A stretch of 25,491 nt of DNA from Collinsella sp. (GTDB lineage Bacteria > Actinomycetota > Coriobacteriia > Coriobacteriales > Coriobacteriaceae), in NCBI GenBank assembly GCA_018378775.1, contig JAGZWV010000025.1, positions 1-25,491 of the forward strand. The letters are read 5' to 3'. The position numbers and the translations under genes are program-made. Below are positions 8,627 through 16,274 of the stretch, piece after piece (position 1 is the first letter of the stretch; the number at the start of each line of letters is the position of its first letter). The notes beneath the pieces were generated by a model. That model searched no databases. It was not told where the DNA came from and was given only the letters and a program-made list of their open reading frames with translations.

Positions 8627-8687
8627 TCCGTTTTCCTCCGTCCCCAACAGATCACGTGATCCGAAGGGGACGGAGGAAAGCGGATCA
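8624..8687. repeat. 64-bp palindromic element at the broken end of the MFS gene
   Basis: The 22-nt arm at 8624-8645 matches the reverse complement of 8666-8687 with one mismatch. Between them is a perfect 12-bp palindrome, GATCACGTGATC (8650-8661). No T-run follows directly. It shares CGTCCCCAAC with the 60-bp palindrome at 132-191. It looks like a member of a dispersed palindromic repeat family rather than an ordinary terminator. Confidence 0.75.
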
Positions 8688-8693
8688 CAAACA

Positions 8694-8764
8694 GCGGCGG
8701 CGCGTCTGGCCGAACGAGCCCCCATACCCTCGTTCGGTCAGACGCGCCGCCGCGTTTTGTTTTT
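8694..8764 (+). terminator. Very long-stem intrinsic terminator before hisS
   Basis: The 25-nt arms (8694-8718 and 8729-8753) pair with a single G-U, around a 10-nt loop, followed by GTTTTGTTTTTG. This is an unusually long stem for a terminator. It directly precedes the hisS promoter and insulates hisS from the M20/MFS transcript. Confidence 0.9.
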
Positions 8765-8770
8765 GTGCCG

Positions 8771-8776
8771 TATAAT
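8771..8776 (+). promoter_or_regulatory. hisS promoter -10 element
   Basis: A perfect TATAAT lies at 8771-8776, 42 nt before the hisS start. No good -35 is seen because the expected place overlaps the terminator stem and T-run. The predicted start of transcription is near 8783. Confidence 0.6.
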
Positions 8777-8818
8777 GACCACTACCTATGACGCGATACA
8801 AAAGAAAGGTGTTTGCCC

Positions 8819-10132
8819 ATGCAGGCACAGAAGGCGGAGGGAACCCGCGACCTTATCGGCGCCGAGATGCGCGCCTGGCAAAAGATGCAGCAGATTGCGG
8901 CCGGCGTGTTCGAGCCGTTTGGTTTTAAACCCATCGAGACGCCCGCGATCGAGCAGGTGGACGTGTTTGTTCACGGTATCGGCCAGTCGACCGACGTCGT
9001 GCGCAAGGAGATGTTCCGCGTGTTTAGCGGCGCCAACCTGGAGCGCGTCTTTACCGAGGGTACCGATACCAAGCTCAAGCCCAAGCAGCGCCTGGCCCTT
9101 CGTCCCGAGGGCACAGCCGGTGTGGTGCGCGCCGTCGTGGAGAACAACCTGGTGCCCCAGGGCTCCACGCCGTTTAAGGCTTATTACGCCGAGGCCATGT
9201 TCCGCGGCGAGCGTCCTCAGAAGGGTCGCCTGCGCCAGTTCCACCAGGTGGGCATCGAGTGGCTCGGCGCTCCCGATCCGGCTGCCGACGCCGAGTGCAT
9301 CATCATGCTCATGGAGTTCTACAAACGCCTGGGCTTCGATTTGTCCAAGCTCCGTCTGCTCATTAACTCGATGGGCGACGCTCAGTGCCGTCCGGCTTAC
9401 CGCGAGCAAGTCAAGCAGTTTATCCTCGATCACGCAGACGAGATGTGCGATGAGTGCCGCGAGCGCGCCGAGCTCAACCCGCTGCGTGCCTTTGACTGCA
9501 AGAACGACCACTGCCGCGAGATCATGGCCGAGGCTCCGCTGATGGGTGACAACCTGTGCGATGAGTGCCGCGAGCACTACGAGCAAGTCAAGCGCTATCT
9601 GGATGCCGCCGGTATCGAGTATGTCGAGGATCCCACCTTGGTGCGCGGCCTGGACTACTACACCCGTACTGTCTTTGAGGTCGAGGCCCCTGGCGCCGGC
9701 GTCGGCTCCATCGGCGGCGGCGGCCGCTACGATGGTCTCGTCGAGCTCGAGGGCGGCAAGCCCACGGCAGGCGTCGGCTTCGCCGTCGGTTTTGAGCGCG
9801 CCCTGCTGGCCCTGCAGGCCTTTGGCAGCGACCTGGGTGCCGAGGAGGTCCCGTGCGTCTACGTCGCCAATGCCGGCAAGGAGCTGCGTCAGAACGTCTT
9901 TACCATTACGCAGCAGCTTCGCGCCGCAGGGATTGTGACCGAGGCCGACTATCAGGGCCGTTCGCTCAAGGCCCAGTTTAAGCAGGCCGATAAGGTAGGC
10001 GCCAAGCTCATCCTGGTCCTGGGCGGCGACGAGCTTGCCGCCGGCAAGGTCAAGGTGCGCGACATGCAGAGCCATGACGAGGTTCTCGTCGATCTGGCCA
10101 ACGTCGTCGAGGCGGTTCGCGAGCGTCTGTAG
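8819..10132 (+). CDS. hisS: Histidine--tRNA ligase
   Basis: 437 aa, normal length. It charges tRNA-His with histidine in the cytoplasm. Class II synthetase motifs are clear: KAEGTRDL at the N-terminus, motif 2 region MFRGERPQKGRLRQFHQVG near residue 128, the histidine-specific LVRGLDYYTRTVFEV near 275, and motif 3 in GGGGRYDGLVE ... AGVGFAVGFERAL. The C-terminal anticodon-binding domain covers about 340-437. The start is ATG 8819 with AAGAAAGG upstream; an in-frame TTG at 8813 is less likely. It stands alone between a strong terminator and ppc. Confidence 0.97.
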   Translation: MQAQKAEGTRDLIGAEMRAWQKMQQIAAGVFEPFGFKPIETPAIEQVDVFVHGIGQSTDVVRKEMFRVFSGANLERVFTEGTDTKLKPKQRLALRPEGTAGVVRAVVENNLVPQGSTPFKAYYAEAMFRGERPQKGRLRQFHQVGIEWLGAPDPAADAECIIMLMEFYKRLGFDLSKLRLLINSMGDAQCRPAYREQVKQFILDHADEMCDECRERAELNPLRAFDCKNDHCREIMAEAPLMGDNLCDECREHYEQVKRYLDAAGIEYVEDPTLVRGLDYYTRTVFEVEAPGAGVGSIGGGGRYDGLVELEGGKPTAGVGFAVGFERALLALQAFGSDLGAEEVPCVYVANAGKELRQNVFTITQQLRAAGIVTEADYQGRSLKAQFKQADKVGAKLILVLGGDELAAGKVKVRDMQSHDEVLVDLANVVEAVRERL

Positions 10133-10244
10133 CGCATGATTTTTGAGCTGCGGACCCGCTAACATGTCCTGCTCGCGACGAGCTATTGTTACGGGGGTGT
10201 TTCGCATTTATGCGGAATGCCCTCGCTTGCATATGCCGCCCACC

Positions 10245-10346
10245 GAGAAATACGACCATTTGGGGCAAAAACCCTTGCAATGCAGAAAATACTTTTGTGT
10301 GGTAAAGCGCAATCAGTGTCGAAAGTATTTCTCAAGCGCCTATAAT
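10245..10346 (+). promoter_or_regulatory. ppc promoter region with three AGAAATAC-like boxes
   Basis: TATAAT at 10341-10346 is a perfect -10; the -35 candidate (TGTCGA 10317-10322, 18-nt spacer) is weak. Upstream are GAGAAATAC (10245-10253), AGAAAATACTTT (10284-10295) and, inverted, AAAGTATTTCTC (10322-10333). The last sits between the -35 and -10. This repeated box may bind a regulator. No gene is visible in 10133-10390. Confidence 0.45.
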
Positions 10347-10390
10347 GAATACCACATGTTACGTGCATAGAAGGAGGAATGGGAGGAAAC

Positions 10391-13204
10391 GTGGCTGAGA
10401 ACCTAAGCAACCAGTCTGTACCCGAAGCCGCGGCGCGCGTCGCTGCCGTGGTCAACCGCCTCGTTAACCGAATCGGCTCGAATGCCGAGTCCAGGGAGCG
10501 TCTCGCCGAGATCGAGATCCCCGAGGAGCTGCGCGATAATCTGGCGCTGTTCCTGCGCCTGGAACGTCGTGTGCTTAGCGAGTATGATCCCGAGATCGCG
10601 GACCTGTTCGACAAGATTTTGACAGCCGAGATTGTGGTCAATGCTGGCAACCCCGGTAGCCGCGCTGCCGACGAGTCCGTTGACGAACAGGGCGTGCCCA
10701 CTGCCGACGAGCCCACCGCCGTGGCGTTTCGCGAAGTCGTCGATTTGATTGACAGCCTGCCGCTTGATAAGCAGCAGGTCATCGTTCGCGCCTTTACGAG
10801 CTTCTTCCACTTGGCAAACCTGTCGGAGGAGAACTACCGTGTGGCGCAGCTGCGCGAGCGCGAGGCCGGCGCATCGACCGATACCGAGGTCGATCCCGCC
10901 AACGAACTCACCGTCGCCTATCACCAGTTGGTAAACGAGATGGGCGTCGAGGGTGCCAATGAGCTGCTCGGCAAGCTCGAGTTCCACCCTGTCTTTACCG
11001 CACATCCCACCGAGGCCCGTCGTAAGGCCGTCGAGGGCAAGATTCGCCGTATCTCCAACCTGCTGGAGGAGCGTCCGCGTTTGGGCGGCTCCGACCTGGT
11101 GGAGAACGAGCGCCATATGCTGCAGGAGATCGACGCCCTGGTGCGTACGAGCCCCATCGCGCTCAAGAAGCCCACGCCGGTCGAGGAAGCCGATACCATC
11201 ATCGACATCTTCGATAACACGCTGTTCGACGTTATCCCCGTCATCTACCGTCGTTTTGACGACTGGGTGCTGGGCGACAAGGCCGGTACCGTGCCGCCGC
11301 TGTGCCCGGCGTTCTTCCATCCCGGCAGCTGGATCGGCTCCGACCGCGACGGCAACCCCAACGTCACCGCCAAGGTGAGCCGCGAAGTCGCCGCCAAGTA
11401 CTTCACTCACATGGTGCTCAAGCTCGAGGACAAGTGCCGCCGCATCGGCCACAACCTCACGCTCGAGGCCACCTACAGCAAGCCTTCTGCCGAGCTCATT
11501 AACCTGTGGAACCATCAGGTCGAGATGAGCCCTCGTTACACGGCCCGCGCCGAGCTGATCTCCGAGCACGAGCCGCATCGCGCCGTCATGCTCGTCATGG
11601 CCGACCGCCTGAACGCCACCGTGCGCCGCATCACCGACACCATGTACCACAGCGCCGACGAGTTCCTGGATGACCTGCGCGTCGTCCAGCGTTCGCTTGC
11701 TGCCTGCGGTGCCGTCCGTGCCGCCTACGGTCCGGTCCAAACCATCATCTGGCAGGTCGAGTCCTTCGGCTTCCATATGGTCGAGATGGAGTTCCGTCAG
11801 CACTCCGTGGTGCACGCCCGCGCCCTCAAGGATATCCACGATAACGGTATCCATGGTGACCTGCAGCCCATGACGCGCGAGGTCATCGACACCTTCCGTG
11901 CCATCGGTTCCATCCAAAAGCGCTACGGCAAGAAGATGGCACACCGCTACATCATCTCGTTTACCAAGAGTGCCCAGCATGTGGCCGACGTCTTTGAGCT
12001 GGCCCACCTGTCCTTCGCACACGAGGAAGACGTTCCCGAGCTCGACGTGATCCCGCTGTTCGAGCAGCTCGAGGACCTCGAGGGTTGCGTTGACGTGCTC
12101 GACCAGATGCTTACGCTGCCCGTGGTGCAAAAGCGCCTTGCCCAGACCAACCGCCGCATGGAGGTCATGCTGGGCTATTCCGACTCTTCCAAGGATGCCG
12201 GTCCTACCACGGCCATGCTCGCGCTGCACTCCGCGCAGGAGCGCATCGCCAAGTGGGCAGAGAAGAACGATATCGACCTGGTGCTCATGCACGGTCGCGG
12301 CGGTGCCGTGGGCCGTGGCGGCGGCCCGGCCAACAAGGCCGTGCTGGCGCAGCCCAAGGGTTCGGTCAACTGCTTCTTTAAGCTCACCGAGCAGGGCGAA
12401 GTCATCTTTGCCCGTTACGGCAACCGCACACTGGCTCAGCGCCATGTTGAGTCCGTTGCCGCCGCAACGCTTTTGCAGTCGGCCCCGAGTGTCGAGAAGA
12501 CCAACACCGAGACCACGCAGAAGTTCTGGGATATGGCCGAGAAGCTCAACACTGCAAGCCACGAACGCTATCTGGACCTGCTGAACACCGAGGACTTTAC
12601 ACCGTGGTTCTCGACCGTGACGCCGCTGACCGAGGTCGGTCTGCTGCCGATCGGCTCGCGTCCCGCCAAGCGCGGTCTGGGCGCCAAGTCGCTCGATGAC
12701 CTGCGTACCATCCCGTGGATCTTCAGCTGGAGCCAGGCGCGCATTAACCTGGCCGCTTGGTACGGTCTGGGCACCGCCTGCGAGCAGCTTGGCGATCTTG
12801 ACCAGCTCAAGGCTGCCTACCAGGAGTGGCCGTTCTTCCGCACCTTTATCGACAACATCGAGATGTCGATCGCCAAGACCGACCAGCGCATCGCCAAGAT
12901 GTATCTGCACCTGGGCGACCGCCAGGATCTGTCCGAGAAGGTCTTTACCGAGATGCAGCTCACGCGTAAGTGGGTCCTTGCCATCGTCGGTGACGAGTGG
13001 CCGCTGCAGCGCCGTCGCGTGCTCGGCTGCGCCGTCCGTGTACGTAACCCCTACGTCGACGCCCTGTCCATCGCCCAGGTCCGCGCCCTTCGCGAGGTGC
13101 GTATGAACCAGGACGAGATGGCCGAGGAGAAGAAGGCCGAGTACATGAGCCTGATTCTTTCGACTGTGACCGGCGTCTCGGCAGGTTTGCAGAACACGGG
13201 GTAA
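10391..13204 (+). CDS. ppc: Phosphoenolpyruvate carboxylase
   Basis: 937 aa, within the family range. It makes oxaloacetate from PEP and bicarbonate, the anaplerotic entry that supports C4 acid formation in anaerobes. Visible signatures: TAHPTEARRKAVEGKIRR with the catalytic His at about residue 205, GSWIGSDRDGNPNVTAKV, VEMEFRQHSVVHARAL, GYSDSSKDAGPTTAM (Y596 onward), the glycine-rich loop MHGRGGAVGRGGGP (633-646), SWSQARINLAAWYGLGTA, and the conserved C-terminal QNTG. I prefer GTG 10391 because GGGAGG lies 4-5 nt before it. ATG 10379 is in frame, but its AAGGAGG ends only 1 nt away. A giant hairpin follows the stop codon. Confidence 0.97.
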   Translation: MAENLSNQSVPEAAARVAAVVNRLVNRIGSNAESRERLAEIEIPEELRDNLALFLRLERRVLSEYDPEIADLFDKILTAEIVVNAGNPGSRAADESVDEQGVPTADEPTAVAFREVVDLIDSLPLDKQQVIVRAFTSFFHLANLSEENYRVAQLREREAGASTDTEVDPANELTVAYHQLVNEMGVEGANELLGKLEFHPVFTAHPTEARRKAVEGKIRRISNLLEERPRLGGSDLVENERHMLQEIDALVRTSPIALKKPTPVEEADTIIDIFDNTLFDVIPVIYRRFDDWVLGDKAGTVPPLCPAFFHPGSWIGSDRDGNPNVTAKVSREVAAKYFTHMVLKLEDKCRRIGHNLTLEATYSKPSAELINLWNHQVEMSPRYTARAELISEHEPHRAVMLVMADRLNATVRRITDTMYHSADEFLDDLRVVQRSLAACGAVRAAYGPVQTIIWQVESFGFHMVEMEFRQHSVVHARALKDIHDNGIHGDLQPMTREVIDTFRAIGSIQKRYGKKMAHRYIISFTKSAQHVADVFELAHLSFAHEEDVPELDVIPLFEQLEDLEGCVDVLDQMLTLPVVQKRLAQTNRRMEVMLGYSDSSKDAGPTTAMLALHSAQERIAKWAEKNDIDLVLMHGRGGAVGRGGGPANKAVLAQPKGSVNCFFKLTEQGEVIFARYGNRTLAQRHVESVAAATLLQSAPSVEKTNTETTQKFWDMAEKLNTASHERYLDLLNTEDFTPWFSTVTPLTEVGLLPIGSRPAKRGLGAKSLDDLRTIPWIFSWSQARINLAAWYGLGTACEQLGDLDQLKAAYQEWPFFRTFIDNIEMSIAKTDQRIAKMYLHLGDRQDLSEKVFTEMQLTRKWVLAIVGDEWPLQRRRVLGCAVRVRNPYVDALSIAQVRALREVRMNQDEMAEEKKAEYMSLILSTVTGVSAGLQNTG

Positions 13205-13227
13205 TCGATAGCCCTGTGGCTCTCACC

Positions 13228-13352
13228 GGGACCCGATGGGTTTCCCTCTGAATGCGTCCTCGCACTTGAAGCCCCCTTATCCTGCTCCTTCGGAGCTGCG
13301 GATAAGGGGGCTTCAGTGCGGAATGCATTCAGAGGGAAACCCATCGGGTCCC
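13228..13352. repeat. 125-bp composite palindrome after ppc
   Basis: The outer arms 13228-13255 and 13325-13352 are perfect 28-bp reverse complements. Inside is a second stem (13261-13282 with 13299-13320, about 21 bp with one bulge) capped by GCTCC-TTC-GGAGC. GCGTCCTCG follows the left arm start of the inner part and TGCGGAATGC precedes the right arm. No T-run follows, so it is not a standard terminator, though it may end or protect the ppc transcript. It has the same plan as the element at 16275-16399. Confidence 0.85.
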
Positions 13353-13390
13353 TTCGTCCTCGGTCTTCTGGGGTTAAAGCTAAAGGGAAT

Positions 13391-13449
13391 AAGGCGCGCT
13401 TCGCGCATAGCGTGGAGTGCGGCGAGGGCTTCTTGCGTCCTGCGGAGTG
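13391..13449. repeat. Decayed copy of the composite palindromic element
   Basis: This stretch aligns with the core of the element at 16319-16371: AAGGC-CGC, then GCGGCGAG, then a CTT-rich part, then the identical 17-mer TTGCGTCCTGCGGAGTG (13433-13449 and 16355-16371). The internal stem is degraded. GGCGCGCTTCGCGC (13393-13406) occurs again at 13522-13535. Confidence 0.6.
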
Positions 13450-13563
13450 TGCCTAAAAGTAAACTAATGGCGGGCCCTGCGATGTCCGGTCTTCGGCGGA
13501 TTACTGGCTGGGGGAATTAATGGCGCGCTTCGCGCGTTTGGAAGGGGCTTCGTGCTGCGGAGT

Positions 13564-13603
13564 GCATTCAGAGGGAAACCCATCGGGTCCTTTCGTCCTC
13601 GGT
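13564..13603. repeat. Solo arm of the ppc-side palindrome
   Basis: These 40 bp repeat 13325-13364 with one mismatch: the whole right arm plus the flanking TTCGTCCTCGGT. CTGCGGAGTG (13555-13564) precedes it, as in the full elements. No left arm is found, so this is a half copy. Confidence 0.8.
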
Positions 13604-13921
13604 TTACGGCGGATCAGCCGCTGGGTGAGGGTGGTGCTTGGGACGACGTGCAAAAAACGGAGTTTTCAGCAGCCAAAGATTGGTGCATAAGGCTATGGGT
13701 GACGTTCGCGGCCCCTGTTGATGCTTTTGCACGACGATTGGGCTTTGGCGATGTTCATATATGGCTGGTTTCTCGCCGCATGCTATCCAGATGGGACGAG
13801 TCATGAGGACTATCTACCTTTTGAAAGACTTTTGACACCAAAATCTTATCCCGCGATGCTGAATACTCGCAAAAATGCACGCTCCGGAGGGTACCACCCT
13901 GTTAGGGCTAGAAATCCATGC
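13604..13921. other. Gene-free stretch between repeat cluster and larA leader
   Basis: I find no supported gene here. Short open frames exist on both strands (for example 13718-13939 plus), but they lack ribosome binding sites and recognisable motifs. A small inverted repeat AAAAC-GGA-GTTTT lies near 13652-13664. The base composition is less GC-rich than in the neighbouring genes, which suits decayed or acquired DNA. Confidence 0.5.
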
Positions 13922-13962
13922 GCCATTTTATGCAATTAATTAACGCATTTATGCAAAATGGC
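13922..13962. promoter_or_regulatory. AT-rich inverted repeat with direct repeats upstream of larA
   Basis: GCCATTTT (13922-13929) and AAAATGGC (13955-13962) form an inverted repeat. TTTATGCAA occurs twice in the same orientation (13927-13935 and 13948-13956), 21 bp apart, about two helical turns. This spacing suits cooperative binding of a regulator. It lies about 60 bp upstream of a possible larA -10. Confidence 0.4.
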
Positions 13963-14014
13963 TTACGTGCGTACGTCTCGGGCTAGATGTTTGCCTCGGC
14001 GCTGCGTAAATCAT

Positions 14015-14038
14015 CCTGTCTATAGTGTCTTTGACAGG
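14015..14038 (+). promoter_or_regulatory. Possible larA promoter -10 inside an inverted repeat
   Basis: TATAGT (14021-14026) is flanked by CCTGTC (14015-14020) and GACAGG (14033-14038). No acceptable -35 is seen 16-18 nt upstream, which would fit activator-dependent transcription. The larB promoter has a similar CTGTC-C-TATAGT arrangement on the other strand. Confidence 0.35.
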
Positions 14039-14075
14039 CGGCCGCGGTCCCCTTTGGGGTCGCGGCCGTTTTATT
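14039..14075 (+). terminator. Terminator-like hairpin in the larA leader
   Basis: CGGCCGCG (14039-14046) pairs with CGCGGCCG (14061-14068), CCCC/GGGG extends the stem inward, and TTTTATT follows. It lies 120 nt before the larA start. It could terminate an unseen upstream transcript or attenuate larA. Confidence 0.7.
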
Positions 14076-14194
14076 GTGGGTCAAATATGAACGTTGTGTT
14101 AATGAGTCGGTGGACGGTGGTGTTTTTCGGTGAGCGGCGTATCCTTCCAACGGTTTATCTAGTGTGTCAGTTGAAAGGAAGAGGGCGCTCGTCA

Positions 14195-15472
14195 TTGTTT
14201 GAATGTGAACTACCGTTTGACCACAAGACGTTGCATCTGGAGCTCGAGGATAAGAATTTCGCGGGTGTGATGGAAGGTCATCAGAACGAGTTTAAGACCA
14301 CGAAATCGCAGGAAGAGCTGGTAGAGGAGTCGCTTGCCAACCCTTATGGTTCGCCTTCGCTCGAGGAGCTTTGTGCTGGCAAGAAGGATATCGTCATCAT
14401 TAGCTCCGATCATACGCGTCCCGTTCCCTCGCGTGTGACGATGCCTATTCTGCTGCATCACATCCATTCCGCTGCACCCGAGGCTCGAGTGCGTATTTTG
14501 GTTGCTACGGGTATGCACCGTCCGTCGACGCACGAGGAACTCGTCAACAAGTATGGCGAGGAGATTGTTGCCAACGAGGAAATTGTTATGCACGTCGCGA
14601 CTGACGACAGCATGATGAAAAAGATTGGCACCCTGCCTTCTGGTGGCGAGTGCATCATCAACAAGATTGCCGCCGATTGTGATCTGCTGCTTGCCGAGGG
14701 CTTTATTGAGCCGCACTTCTTTGCCGGTTTCTCTGGTAGCCGCAAGTCCGTCTTGCCTGGCATCGCCAGCTACAAGACCATCATGTACAACCACAACGGT
14801 CAGTTTGTGAACGATTCCCATTCGCGTGCCGGCAACCTGTGCCACAACCACGTGAGCGAGGACATGTTTGCCGCTGCCGAGATGGCTCACCTTGCCTTTG
14901 TGCTCAACGTGGTGCTCAACGGCAAGCACGAGGTCATCGGCTCCTTTGCCGGCGACATCCACAAGGCGCACGAGGCTGGCTGCGAGTTCGTGAAGAGCCT
15001 TGCCGGTGTTGAGCCCGTCGAGTGCGAGATTGCCATTACCACCAACGGCGGCTACCCGCTCGACCAGAACATCTATCAGGCCGTGAAGGGCATGTGCTCT
15101 GCAGAGGCCACACTTCCCGAGGGCGGCGTGATCATCGATGTCGCCGGTTGTGCCGACGGTCACGGTGGCGAGGGCTTCTATCACAACATCGCCGACAATG
15201 ATCCGGCAGAGTTTGAGCGCGCCTGCATCGACCGTCCTAAGGACGAGACCCTGCCCGACCAGTGGACGAGCCAGATCTTTGCCCGCATCCTGGCGCATCA
15301 CCCTGTGATCATGGTTACCGACCTGTGCGATCACCAGATGATCAAGGATATGCACATGACGCCGGTTAACACCCTTGATGAGGCGCTCAAGCTCGCCTTT
15401 GAGATGAAGGGTGCCGATGCCAAGGTGGCCGTCATTCCCGATGGCCTGGGCGTTGTCGTCGCACGGCACTAG
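14195..15472 (+). CDS. larA: Nickel-dependent lactate racemase LarA
   Basis: LarA interconverts L- and D-lactate by hydride transfer using a nickel-pincer nucleotide bound to a lysine. I chose TTG 14195 (GAAGAGGG upstream), which gives 425 aa; Lactiplantibacillus plantarum LarA has 424. With this start the known L. plantarum residues fall at identical numbers: R75, H108, H174, K184 (cofactor lysine, in SGSRKSVLPG), H200, Q295 and K298. The frame is open back to 13958, but that part spans the leader terminator and is not LarA-like. A TTG start and weak promoter suggest low or controlled expression. larD follows 49 nt later. The family (DUF2088) includes racemases for other hydroxy acids, but full active-site identity and the larD neighbour favour lactate. 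Confidence 0.94.
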   Translation: MFECELPFDHKTLHLELEDKNFAGVMEGHQNEFKTTKSQEELVEESLANPYGSPSLEELCAGKKDIVIISSDHTRPVPSRVTMPILLHHIHSAAPEARVRILVATGMHRPSTHEELVNKYGEEIVANEEIVMHVATDDSMMKKIGTLPSGGECIINKIAADCDLLLAEGFIEPHFFAGFSGSRKSVLPGIASYKTIMYNHNGQFVNDSHSRAGNLCHNHVSEDMFAAAEMAHLAFVLNVVLNGKHEVIGSFAGDIHKAHEAGCEFVKSLAGVEPVECEIAITTNGGYPLDQNIYQAVKGMCSAEATLPEGGVIIDVAGCADGHGGEGFYHNIADNDPAEFERACIDRPKDETLPDQWTSQIFARILAHHPVIMVTDLCDHQMIKDMHMTPVNTLDEALKLAFEMKGADAKVAVIPDGLGVVVARH

Positions 15473-15521
15473 TACGCGGCCTAAACGAATCGTTTATAAC
15501 CGACAAGAAAGATAAGGTTTT

Positions 15522-16253
15522 ATGCTTACCAAACTCCTCTGCGAATTCGGCGCAACGGCCCTCATGATCATCTTTGGCGTGGGCGTGCACTGCGATACCG
15601 TGCTTAAGGGCACCAAGTATCAGGGCTCCGGCCACATGTTTGCCATCACCACCTGGTCTTTTGGCATCTCGGTCGCCTTGTTTATCTTTGGCGGCGCCGT
15701 GTGCATGAACCCCGCCATGGTGCTTGCCCAGTGCATCGTGGGCCTGGTGCCGTGGAGCAGCTGTATCCCCTTCATGATTGCCGATATGCTCGGCGGCTTT
15801 GTGGGCGCTGTGATCGCGTGGTTGATGTATGCCGATGAGTTCAAGGCTTCCGACGGCGTCGTCGACCCTATTGCCCAGCGCAACATCTTCTCGACCAACC
15901 CCACCACCGAGGGCACCAACTATGCCCGCAACTTCTTCTGCGAGGCTATCTGCACCTTTGTGTTCATCAGCGCCATCCTGGCTACCGCTAGCCGTGCCGG
16001 CGAGAACGTTTTGATGCTCGCTATCTGCGTCGGTCTGATCGTTTGGGCCGTTGGCATGGGCATGGGCGGCATCACCGGCTTCGCCATGAACCAGGCTCGT
16101 GACCTTGGTCCTCGCATGGCCTATCAGGTGCTGCCGATCAAGAACAAGGCCGACAACAACTGGAAGTACGGCCTGCTCGTTCCTGGCATTGCTCCGTTTG
16201 TCGGTGCCGCTCTGGCCGCACTGTTTGTGCACGGTTTCTTGGGCATGTTCTAG
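15522..16253 (+). CDS. larD: Aquaglyceroporin-family lactate channel (LarD-like)
   Basis: 243 aa with six membrane segments of the MIP family. The first pore motif is intact (CMNPAMV, about residues 65-71). The second is altered from NPARD to NQARD (FAMNQARDLGPR, about 188-199), with the selectivity Arg retained. In L. plantarum, larD (glpF1) lies in the lar operon and lets lactic acid cross the membrane. Position directly after larA supports the same role here. An ordinary glycerol facilitator is the alternative, but no glycerol genes are nearby. The ribosome binding site is weak (GATAAGG). The convergent double palindrome at 16275-16399 follows. Confidence 0.85.
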   Translation: MLTKLLCEFGATALMIIFGVGVHCDTVLKGTKYQGSGHMFAITTWSFGISVALFIFGGAVCMNPAMVLAQCIVGLVPWSSCIPFMIADMLGGFVGAVIAWLMYADEFKASDGVVDPIAQRNIFSTNPTTEGTNYARNFFCEAICTFVFISAILATASRAGENVLMLAICVGLIVWAVGMGMGGITGFAMNQARDLGPRMAYQVLPIKNKADNNWKYGLLVPGIAPFVGAALAALFVHGFLGMF

Positions 16254-16274
16254 TCCAAGACTACATAGTTGTTC

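Noticed and set aside
10143..10370. 75-codon open frame between hisS and ppc
   Set aside because: It covers the ppc promoter and its repeated boxes; no ribosome binding site or motif.
10403..12910. 835-codon minus-strand open frame opposite ppc
   Set aside because: Antisense shadow of a highly conserved PEP carboxylase; no motif or ribosome binding site.
13228..13603. CRISPR array, suggested by repeated segments
   Set aside because: Repeats are few, unequal, palindromic and partly inverted, without regular spacers.
13718..13939. Small open frame of 73 codons in the ppc-larA gap
   Set aside because: No ribosome binding site, no recognisable domain, and it runs into the AT-rich repeat region.
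13958..14194. Upstream extension of larA by 79 codons
   Set aside because: It would include the leader terminator, has no similarity to LarA, and the TTG 14195 start aligns all catalytic residues with L. plantarum LarA numbering.
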